Shown here in pieces: positions 35,599-42,698 of a stretch of DNA of 64,000 bases. Made by a program: the position numbers and the translations under genes. Numbering within the stretch: the stretch's first letter is position 1; each line of letters opens with the position of its first letter. Source of the DNA: Vibrio spartinae (GTDB taxonomy: Bacteria; Pseudomonadota; Gammaproteobacteria; Enterobacterales; Vibrionaceae); NCBI RefSeq assembly GCF_024347135.1, contig NZ_AP024908.1, positions 1,124,768 to 1,188,767 of the forward strand. The letters are read 5' to 3'. A model generated the notes under the pieces. That model made no database searches. It was not told where the DNA came from and saw nothing but the letters and a program-made list of their open reading frames with translations.

Positions 35599-36017
35599 CT
35601 TCTATAGATTTATATACCGCATCTTACTGGGGTATTTTTGTTATGCTGATTACATGGCTGATTCAAAGTCTTGTGGCATCTGTATCGAAAGGCTCTCAGC
35701 CAGGAGCAGTCCCCGGGAAAATTGACGAATCACTGAGTCACGACTCATTTGTTTTCAGATCTCACCGTACTTTTATGAACTCGCTGGAAAATCTTCCAAT
35801 GATGTTGGGAACAGCATTTTTAGCTATTTTAGTGGGCACAAATGTATTCTGGACGGGGGTTTTTATCTGGGTTTTTGCCGGGGCGAGAATTGTGCATATG
35901 GTGCTTTACTATGCCATTGCCACAGAAACCAACCCTAGTCCGCGTTCCTATTTCTTCTTACTCGGTTTATTGTCCCATATATGTTTACTTGTGTTATGTG
36001 CTCTAGCCCTTGTCTGA
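35595..36017 (+). CDS. MAPEG family membrane protein
   Basis: A 140-residue protein with four predicted membrane helices. The central RSHRTFMNSLENLPMMLGTAFLAIL matches the MAPEG signature (HxRxxxNxxExxP-like), a family containing microsomal glutathione S-transferases. GAGGAG lies at good spacing before the ATG, which itself overlaps the stop of the AraC-like remnant. Function in bacteria is mostly unknown. Confidence 0.88.
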   Translation: MTSIDLYTASYWGIFVMLITWLIQSLVASVSKGSQPGAVPGKIDESLSHDSFVFRSHRTFMNSLENLPMMLGTAFLAILVGTNVFWTGVFIWVFAGARIVHMVLYYAIATETNPSPRSYFFLLGLLSHICLLVLCALALV

Positions 36018-36098
36018 CTAAGTCAGGTAACCACCAGACTCACGATACGCAAGAGATAACCAAACGAGCCGACAAACAAGTATCCTGAATCATCAAAC

Positions 36099-36135
36099 GA
36101 ACCTTGAGCCACCATTGTACTCAAGGTTCATTTTA
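36099..36135 (+). terminator. Terminator after the MAPEG gene
   Basis: GAACCTTGAG and CTCAAGGTTC form a perfect 10-bp stem with an 11-base loop, followed by ATTTTAAA. Confidence 0.8.
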
Positions 36136-36137
36136 AA

Positions 36138-36168
36138 GGTAAAAGGTGAAGGGGGATTCACCTTTACC
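36138..36168 (-). terminator. Terminator of the GH30 xylanase gene
   Basis: GGTAAAAGGTGAA and TTCACCTTTACC pair with one bulge, 9 bp past the stop of the minus-strand xylanase gene; on that strand TTTTACCTTTAAAA follows. Confidence 0.75.
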
Positions 36169-36176
36169 GACATCAA

Positions 36177-37397
36177 TTACTCAGATACAAATGTGAGCAC
36201 TGACCAGGGGTCTGCATAAGCAGTAAAGCGATTGTTACTCACTGCGTATTTGCCGCCATAACTTACGTTCTTCGACGCTGAAGTCACATATTTTGTCATT
36301 GAACCAACAGTGCCGTTTTGCAGCGTAAATTTCAGCTCTTTATGAGAGTTGCTTCGGTTGACAACCGCAACAACCAGTTTGCCGGATCTGTTTTTATAAG
36401 CAGTCACATAGACATTACTTTCTGGAACTTCAGTTGCCGCAATACGCACATCACCCGGACGAATGAATTTTGAGTATTGTGACATCACATAACCACGTTT
36501 ACTGATGTTACCATTTTCAGTTAACAAGCCATAGCTACGACGAATATACCACCAGATATAAGCGCTATAGTTCGCAACCATACTTTGATGCAGCTCTAAA
36601 CCAACATCCATAGCTTTGTTCCAGTTGTTTGCATCTTCATTATCGGTATAGTGCTCTGTCATCCAGAGTTTTTTACCTTTTTGTAATGCAAGCGGATAAT
36701 TTTTCGGTTTCACACCATATAAGTGACCACCGATAATATCAACATGGTTACGGGCTACATAGTTATTTAGAATCGGATCAGAAAGGGCAGGATTAAAACC
36801 TAATGATTCAGGCGCTAAAATTTTAAGCGAAGAGTCCAGTCGCGATCCTTGAGAATTTAAATAATTGACGAAATCTGCACCAGACCAGTCACAAGACTCA
36901 TAATTAGGGTGCCAGTCTGGTTCATTTTGGATTGACAACGCGTAAATCGGTGCATTTCTACCTGCCATATAATGGGTAAAATCCATTAAATGGTCGGTAT
37001 ATCCCCAATAATGTTCTTTTTTAAGTTTACCACCATTATTGACGTTGTTATTGGTCTTCATATAAGCCGGTGGAGACCAAGGTGTTGCCAATAGTTTGGC
37101 ACCATAAGAATGCGCAATTTGAGCAACCGGTACTTGTCTGTACCATTGGTTTGAATCAGGATCGATACGCATACGCATGATGGATAAACCCATTTGACCA
37201 TTACCATTACCAAATGCCGTCGTCGCCTGTGCCGATGTTAAATCATTAATCCAACCTGGTGCATTCATGCCTCCAAACCCATCAATTTCTTGATATTCGG
37301 CATTAAAATTCACGTATACAGAACCAGCAACGGCACTTAAGCTCATCGAACTAAGCAAAAAAACCGTTGAAATCCCTAGTAATTTTTTCATCTCCAT
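36177..37397 (-). CDS. Secreted GH30 glucuronoxylanase (XynC-like)
   Basis: A 406-residue glycoside hydrolase that should cleave glucuronate-substituted xylan. A signal peptide (about 1-24, ending SAVAG) precedes the (beta/alpha)8 barrel and side beta domain. The acid/base Glu is in ALSIQNEPDWHP and the nucleophile Glu in LWMTEHYT. The segment WWYIRRSYGL contains the arginine that binds the glucuronic acid side group in subfamily 8 enzymes. It stands alone, without xylose genes nearby, and its flank is unusually AT-rich, consistent with acquisition by transfer. Confidence 0.92.
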   Translation of the reverse strand: MEMKKLLGISTVFLLSSMSLSAVAGSVYVNFNAEYQEIDGFGGMNAPGWINDLTSAQATTAFGNGNGQMGLSIMRMRIDPDSNQWYRQVPVAQIAHSYGAKLLATPWSPPAYMKTNNNVNNGGKLKKEHYWGYTDHLMDFTHYMAGRNAPIYALSIQNEPDWHPNYESCDWSGADFVNYLNSQGSRLDSSLKILAPESLGFNPALSDPILNNYVARNHVDIIGGHLYGVKPKNYPLALQKGKKLWMTEHYTDNEDANNWNKAMDVGLELHQSMVANYSAYIWWYIRRSYGLLTENGNISKRGYVMSQYSKFIRPGDVRIAATEVPESNVYVTAYKNRSGKLVVAVVNRSNSHKELKFTLQNGTVGSMTKYVTSASKNVSYGGKYAVSNNRFTAYADPWSVLTFVSE

Positions 37398-37964
37398 ATT
37401 TGTCCAACCTTGTTAGCGAGTGTTAAATATTATATGGCAGACATCACTGCCAATTGATTGACTCAACCAGACATAAATGTCTGACTGAGTAAAACGTAGT
37501 GAGAACAACTTAATAAAATAAATCACTGTAAAACAGACCCCAATATTTCTATATTAGGTGGTTCTGTCAACTATGCCATCCTATATAATATATATAATCC
37601 AAAAAAAATCAGAATATATGACTAACACCCAGTAATTACAGGGTAATAAAATATATTTAATTCAATAAAGACCTTGTTTATTGTGATGTGAGTCGTACCG
37701 AATTCAATACCATTAAAATCAATACATTCATTTGCCATGAATTGGTTCAAATCATATTACTCATTGAGTTTTCATCAAAAAATCAATGCGGGACATTACT
37801 TGTTGATATATAAATAAAAAAATATATCATAAAATTCAAAACTTAATTTCTATAAAATATAAGGCAAATTTCACCTTAGCATGCACACTAAAAAATCGCG
37901 CCCAGATAAAATATAAAAATCTGAACCGGAACGATTCGATAAGGACGGTTCAAAGCAAAACAAA
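37398..37964. other. AT-rich intergenic region upstream of the xylanase gene
   Basis: This 567-bp stretch, clearly richer in A+T than its neighbours, has no open frame with a ribosome binding site. It must contain the xylanase promoter on the minus strand; I cannot place it with confidence. Such composition would be expected to attract H-NS-type silencing. Confidence 0.4.
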
Positions 37965-37995
37965 AGAGAGCCCCCCGAGTCGGGGTAGGCTCTCT
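37965..37995 (-). terminator. Terminator of the hydroxyarylic acid decarboxylase operon
   Basis: AGAGAGCC-CCCCGAGTCGGGGTA-GGCTCTCT makes a long double stem; on the minus strand it is followed by TTTTGTTTTG, 22 bp past the last gene of the operon. Confidence 0.9.
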
Positions 37996-38016
37996 GATAC
38001 TTTTCCTTCTCTGGGA

Positions 38017-38253
38017 TTACCGTTCATTCTCAGGGAGTAATGGAGGGATTTCCGGTAGTAGTATCGCGTTATCGATATCTGCCTGTGTCATTTTAAATGC
38101 ATCAGGAAAATGCTCGCGACTTATCCGTCTGAGCGGTTCTGTAGAACGCCAAGTATACAAGCATCGTTGGCATTGATAGACCGTCCATACATCGGGGACC
38201 GGTGACAGAGCAAGTGTCATTATCTCTTTATGGGCACAGCGTGGACAAATCAT
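38017..38253 (-). CDS. Non-oxidative hydroxyarylic acid decarboxylase, subunit D
   Basis: A 78-residue protein similar to VdcD/BsdD: two CxxC pairs (MICPRC and YQCQRC) likely bind zinc, followed by LYTWRSTEPLRR and a PEIPPLLPE tail, as in the B. subtilis protein of about 75 residues. It overlaps the C subunit by ATGA, so both are made together. The small subunit is needed for full activity in related systems; its exact job is not settled. Confidence 0.9.
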   Translation of the reverse strand: MICPRCAHKEIMTLALSPVPDVWTVYQCQRCLYTWRSTEPLRRISREHFPDAFKMTQADIDNAILLPEIPPLLPENER

Positions 38254-39689
38254 TGTTTACCTTCCTTTGCTTCGTCAAGCATACGCGTTAATTTGGATAC
38301 CCACTCTTGCGTCTCAGGTAGATCTTTCACAGGCATCCCGTAGTTTCCTCGATTATCCGGAGCAACCGGCGTTGTCGCATCGATAATCAATTTATCCGTC
38401 ATCCCCGCCGGTGATGAGCCGGGATCCAGTTCCAGTACCGACATATTATTCAGTTGAACCAAGTCACCTGCCGGGTTCACTTTCGATGACATCGCCCACA
38501 TCACTTGTTTTAAATCGAAAGGATCCACATCTTCATCGACCATAATGACCATTTTGACGTAGCCAAGACCATGCGGTGTGGTCATGGCACGCATCCCGAC
38601 CGATCTGGCAAAACCTCCGAAACGTTTCTTCGTCGAGATAATCACCAGTAAACCATGTGTGTACATGGCATTCACCGCTTGGACTTCAGGAAACTCAGCT
38701 TTGAGTTGTTGGTACAAAGGGACGCAAGTCGCAGGCCCAATCAAATAATCAACCTCGGTCCACGGCATTCCGAGATATAAAGATTCGAAAATTGGATTGC
38801 TCCGGTAAGAAACCTTATCAATTCTGACGACTGCCATTCTCCGGCCACCGGAATAATGTCCGGTAAACTCACCGAATGGCCCTTCGATCTCACGGACACC
38901 ACACTCAATAACCCCTTCGAGCACAACTTCAGATCCCCAAGGCACATCAAATCCGGTCAACGGTGCTTTCACAATCGGATAAGGCGCTTCTCTGAGAGCC
39001 CCCGCCATATCGTATTCAGACTGATCATATTTAAGTGGTGTTGCGCCCATCAGCGTGATGATTGGATCATTACCGAGCACGATCGACACTGGCAGATCCT
39101 CTCCCCTCTCCTCTGCTTTATGCAAATGAATCGCAATGTCATGCATCGGAATCGGCTGCAAACCCAACTTTCTTTTGCCTTTGACTTCCAGCCGATAAAT
39201 CCCGACATTTTGCTTATCAAAGTTTTCTGGATCCGTCGGATCCCGAGAAACTGTACATGCCTTATCGAGATAGAATCCGCCATCCCCATCGTTGAGCCGG
39301 AAAAGAGGCAGAATCTCAAACAGATTGATCGCTTCACCATCGACGGTATTTTCTGCCCAAGGCGGGTTGTCCCGATATACAGGCGCCACCGGGAAATTAT
39401 CCCAACGGCGAATAAATTCATCGATCTGTTTTTTCACCGGTGTATTGGGTGGTAACCCAATTGATATCGCGTGATTTGGCCATGATCCAACGGTATTCAT
39501 CGCCACTCTGGCGTCGGTAAATCCCTCGATATTATCGAACCAAAGTGCCGGTGCACCGTCACCAATTCTTCCGGCCGCATTAGCCGCAGCGCCAATATCC
39601 GGTTCCGCTTTAACCTGCTCGGTAATTCTCAGCAGCTGGCCTTGCTCTTCTAACGCATTTAAATAACTTCTTAAATCATCAAAAATCAT
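38250..39689 (-). CDS. UbiD-family hydroxyarylic acid decarboxylase, subunit C
   Basis: A 479-residue UbiD-type enzyme that uses prenylated FMN to decarboxylate aromatic acids such as vanillate or 4-hydroxybenzoate. Segments DLRSYLNALEEQGQLLRI, GIYRLEVKGKRKLG, HIALHLHKAEERGE-like region and GPFGEFTGHYSGG (with the conserved acidic residues) are in place. The ATG at 39689 has GAGGAA at 8 bp; it overlaps the UbiX-like gene by 11 bp. Substrate cannot be read from the sequence. Confidence 0.92.
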   Translation of the reverse strand: MIFDDLRSYLNALEEQGQLLRITEQVKAEPDIGAAANAAGRIGDGAPALWFDNIEGFTDARVAMNTVGSWPNHAISIGLPPNTPVKKQIDEFIRRWDNFPVAPVYRDNPPWAENTVDGEAINLFEILPLFRLNDGDGGFYLDKACTVSRDPTDPENFDKQNVGIYRLEVKGKRKLGLQPIPMHDIAIHLHKAEERGEDLPVSIVLGNDPIITLMGATPLKYDQSEYDMAGALREAPYPIVKAPLTGFDVPWGSEVVLEGVIECGVREIEGPFGEFTGHYSGGRRMAVVRIDKVSYRSNPIFESLYLGMPWTEVDYLIGPATCVPLYQQLKAEFPEVQAVNAMYTHGLLVIISTKKRFGGFARSVGMRAMTTPHGLGYVKMVIMVDEDVDPFDLKQVMWAMSSKVNPAGDLVQLNNMSVLELDPGSSPAGMTDKLIIDATTPVAPDNRGNYGMPVKDLPETQEWVSKLTRMLDEAKEGKQ

Positions 39690-40284
39690 TAACGATTTCC
39701 TCATCATGTCTATTGGTTCTTTGAGAAAGACCTTGCCAGCGTTTTGCAAACGGAGCATCTAGGCCAAACTGGTCCAGCACTCTCGTCACAATATGCTGTT
39801 TAATATCCTCGACAGACTCAGGTCGGTTGTACCACGCTGGCATGGGGGGCACCATCGAGACGCCCAATTTGGCAAGCGCGAGCATATTTTCTAAGTGGAT
39901 CGGATTGAGCGGCATTTCGCGAGGAACAAGCACCAATCGACGTTGCTCTTTTAAGATCACATCAGCAGCCCGACCAATTAAACCCTCAGCATATCCGGAT
40001 CGGATACCAGCCAAAGTCTTCATACTACAAGGCATAATGATCATGCCGTCTGTTCTGAATGAACCGGATGAGATCGCAGCCGCCTGATCCGCGGAATGAT
40101 AAGTCACATCGGCCAAGAGACTGACTTCTCTGGCGGTCATCGACGTTTCGAGTTCAATCGTCGTTTTTGCCCAACGCGACATCACAAAATGTGTTTCTAC
40201 ATCCGGGATTTGCTGTAAAGCCTGCAACAGCGTGACAGCCAAAGGGGCCCCGGTAGCACCTGTCATTCCAACAATTAGCCTCAT
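39679..40284 (-). CDS. UbiX-type flavin prenyltransferase, subunit B of the decarboxylase
   Basis: A 201-residue protein attaching a dimethylallyl group to FMN to make the cofactor for the UbiD-like partner. The flavin-binding start MRLIVGMTGATGAPLAVTLL, the SGSFRTDGMIIMPCSMKTLA segment and the LVLVPREMPL motif are typical. It is first in the operon (B-C-D), directly behind a palindromic operator and divergent from a MarR regulator. GAGGG precedes the ATG. Confidence 0.93.
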   Translation of the reverse strand: MRLIVGMTGATGAPLAVTLLQALQQIPDVETHFVMSRWAKTTIELETSMTAREVSLLADVTYHSADQAAAISSGSFRTDGMIIMPCSMKTLAGIRSGYAEGLIGRAADVILKEQRRLVLVPREMPLNPIHLENMLALAKLGVSMVPPMPAWYNRPESVEDIKQHIVTRVLDQFGLDAPFAKRWQGLSQRTNRHDEEIVNDF

Positions 40285-40308
40285 ACACCCTCAAAATTGT
40301 GATTGAAA

Positions 40309-40332
40309 ATATTGTTCGCATACGAACAATAT
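40309..40332. promoter_or_regulatory. 24-bp palindromic operator, MarR type
   Basis: ATATTGTTCG-CATA-CGAACAATAT, perfect 10-bp arms with a 4-bp spacer, starts 25 bp upstream of the UbiX-like gene and faces the divergent MarR gene. Size and symmetry fit MarR dimer sites. Confidence 0.82.
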
Positions 40333-40516
40333 GGTTAAACTAAATCTTATATACACAAAAAGCAATATTAAAATTTCAAATCAGTGATACCTCAGTTCCC
40401 TTGCAGCGACTTGGGTATATAATTAACAAAATACGTAATGAATGGATATTTTGCATGACGATATTATGCATAACATTGTGCTTCTCTTTCATTAAGACCA
40501 AGGATAACCTGAACAG

Positions 40517-40933
40517 ATGACTCAACCATTAGATTCAGCCGTATTTCACTTAATGCGAAAACTATTTCAAGAACATACGTCCTATTGGCAAGAAGCATTA
40601 CCCCATGTGACGAAACCACAGTTTTCAGTTTTACATGCGATTGCTCAATCTCCGGGAATTGAACAAGTTGATCTTGTGGAGGCAGCCATTACCACCAAAG
40701 CAACATTAGCAGAACTACTGGGTAGAATGGAGAAACGGGGGCTGATTAACCGACAGCATAGTACGCAAGATAAAAGACGCCGTTTTGTCTATTTAACTGC
40801 GGAAGGCGAAAAGCTTTACCATGACTCAATGGTCGTCGTTCAGTCACTCGATATGCGGTTTCTGAGTCGTATCCCAGCAGCGGATCATCAACAGTTGTTA
40901 CGTATTCTGAATACATTATCTGTCAGCCGTTAA
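40517..40933 (+). CDS. MarR family regulator of the decarboxylase operon
   Basis: A 138-residue winged-helix protein: dimerisation helices at both ends, recognition helix region TTKATLAELLGRMEKRGLI, and the wing STQDKRRRFVYLTAEG. Divergent placement and the shared palindrome suggest that it represses the UbiX/UbiD operon and is released by a phenolic acid. AAGGA lies upstream of the ATG. Inducer identity is inferred only from the target genes. Confidence 0.9.
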   Translation: MTQPLDSAVFHLMRKLFQEHTSYWQEALPHVTKPQFSVLHAIAQSPGIEQVDLVEAAITTKATLAELLGRMEKRGLINRQHSTQDKRRRFVYLTAEGEKLYHDSMVVVQSLDMRFLSRIPAADHQQLLRILNTLSVSR

Positions 40934-40950
40934 GCACAGCGCCAAACCGT

Positions 40951-40985
40951 CAAAAGCACCGACAACTTGTCAGTGCTTTTGCATT
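40951..40985 (+). terminator. Terminator of the MarR gene
   Basis: CAAAAGCAC and GTGCTTTTG with an inner GACAA/TTGTC stem, ending in CTTTTGCATT. Confidence 0.8.
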
Positions 40986-41180
40986 ATCGCTTCTTGTCGG
41001 AAGCATCAGCCGCCGGCAACCCACTGATGCTTGGTTTTGATACTGGAAATCAGATAGGACAACAGGAATAGGAAATTTTCGCGGCGAATATCGCGCTAAC
41101 GCATCAAAAGATAAAATGAAAAATCGTAGTCTTAACGGTTAATAATTTTTATAACAATCAACCAATCCATCGCTTTTCAG

Positions 41181-41576
41181 TCAGGCTTGCAAACGGTCAA
41201 TCAGTTGATGAACCAAGGTATCCACCATGTCAGGAATCTGCGTAAGATGCTCCGGCTTCGCCTGATCGATATGAATCCCACAACTGACCGAAACAACACA
41301 ATTGAGGGCAGCAGCCATCACCTGAGCCGTACGATGCGCAAGCAGATCTTCTTTGTGGCCTAATACACACAGCACCGACGTCGATGCACTCACCTTCGAT
41401 GCATCTTGCAAGCTTGCCCGCGGTTGCGCCAGTGCCACAGCACCGACATGTGCTGCATCACCACCATGGATGGTCACGAGCAAATCCCGACCCACGCTAA
41501 CAGCAACTAAATCAATCACAATCCCGTCAGCTTCCAGTTTTAACTGCACAATGTGATCGGATGGATATGGCGTCAT
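41181..41576 (-). CDS. LpdD-like prenylated-flavin chaperone
   Basis: A 131-residue protein resembling LpdD, the small D protein of gallate-type decarboxylases, now viewed as a chaperone for prenyl-FMN. Characteristic parts are LLVTIHGGDAAHVGAVALAQ, STSVLCVLGHKEDLLAHRTA and VVSVSCGIHID. GGGAG precedes the ATG. It is separated from the UbiX/UbiD operon by the divergent MarR gene, so it has its own promoter. It probably matures the same decarboxylase. Confidence 0.78.
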   Translation of the reverse strand: MTPYPSDHIVQLKLEADGIVIDLVAVSVGRDLLVTIHGGDAAHVGAVALAQPRASLQDASKVSASTSVLCVLGHKEDLLAHRTAQVMAAALNCVVSVSCGIHIDQAKPEHLTQIPDMVDTLVHQLIDRLQA

Positions 41577-41771
41577 ATATGTTGTCTCCCTATTTTCAAT
41601 GATGACTTTCGTGTGGGCTTAGGGGATTATACCTGAGGGGATGAAAAATAAACCACAATTGAGGAGAGTGTGTTTGTTTTTGTTGTGAAAATGTTACCCT
41701 GACAATCAAGATACACGCCTGAGCAACTCAGATTGCTTCAGTCAACTCAATCAGTGCACGATGGAGGCATA

Positions 41772-42050
41772 GTGATTCATACAACAAAGACAAAGCTGGA
41801 CATCAATATCGGTGGCGAACATCTGGTCATCCAGCAACGTTATGAGGCATTGAGTGCCTTCAATGATCTGCTCATTGCGATCTGGTTTCTGATCGGTAGC
41901 TTCTTTTTCTTAAACGATTCGTTGGTTGAAAGCGGGACTTGGCTATTTATCGCCGGTAGTGCTCAGCTCCTGATCAAACCATTGATCAAACTAACTAGCC
42001 TGGTTCATCTTTATCGCATTCAAAACCGCTACAATGATGCGCAACAGTGA
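41772..42050 (+). CDS. YrhK-like small membrane protein
   Basis: A 92-residue protein with two membrane helices (about 30-50 and 58-78) and the YrhK-type core YEALSAFNDLLIAIWFLIGSFFF and FIAGSAQLLIKPLIKL. The start is GTG at 41772 because GGAGG sits 5 bp upstream; an upstream TTG at 41733 has no such support. Function is unknown. A hairpin at 42072-42105 follows. Confidence 0.8.
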   Translation: MIHTTKTKLDINIGGEHLVIQQRYEALSAFNDLLIAIWFLIGSFFFLNDSLVESGTWLFIAGSAQLLIKPLIKLTSLVHLYRIQNRYNDAQQ

Positions 42051-42071
42051 TGAGCGGCAACGATAAAATGA

Positions 42072-42105
42072 CATCGGCTCCCACATATTCACGTGAGAGC
42101 CGATG
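42072..42105. terminator. Hairpin between the YrhK-like and lipoprotein genes
   Basis: CATCGGCTC-C-CAC pairs with GTG-A-GAGCCGATG across a short loop. Without a T-run on either side it is only a likely shared transcript end for the two convergent genes. Confidence 0.65.
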
Positions 42106-42137
42106 ACTCAGGACCAATAATCAGAAAATGACGAGCG

Positions 42138-42455
42138 TTATTTCTCTTGATGCTTATCATTGCCTGCATCTGAAGAATCTCCGATCACACCCTGACTCAT
42201 TTCAGGCGCTTCTCCCATCATTTCTTGATCAGTTTTCGGTGCAGTTGGCTCATATGAACCCTGACCATCATTATCCATCGTCTGAACACCGTCCATTGTC
42301 GCTGGATCGCCCGCATCCATGGTTGCAGAATCTGTTTGCTCGCTGCTGGACGTGGTTTTTTCAGTGGTTGCATTATCATCGTTACATGCCGTTAGGCCGA
42401 AAGCAATTGCGGTTGTTAGTAGCATCATGGCAATCGGGTTTGATAGTTTAGACAT
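42138..42455 (-). CDS. Small acidic, Met-rich lipoprotein
   Basis: A 105-residue protein with a lipoprotein signal (residues 1-24, lipobox LTAC). The mature part is low-complexity, rich in Asp, Thr, Ser, Gln and Met (repeats such as DPATMDGVQTMDND), with no recognisable domain. AGGAG precedes the ATG. Presumably attached to the outer membrane; function unknown. Confidence 0.8.
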   Translation of the reverse strand: MSKLSNPIAMMLLTTAIAFGLTACNDDNATTEKTTSSSEQTDSATMDAGDPATMDGVQTMDNDGQGSYEPTAPKTDQEMMGEAPEMSQGVIGDSSDAGNDKHQEK

Positions 42456-42698
42456 ACTTATCTCCTGTTTTTCGAACGGCTGATGCGTTCACACATTAAA
42501 TCAACTGGAGCCAGTGTAGTGAATTACGCAGAGAAGATTTCAAATTTCAGGTCAAGAGTTCGTACTCATTGTGTAAGAAATCAAACATTTCCCTGACCTG
42601 AAAAATAAACTGTGTTGCAAACAACAGATCAAGGCATCGAAAAACAGCTATATTGATTATTCGTGAATCCCATCATAAAAAATCAAATAGGTAGAATC

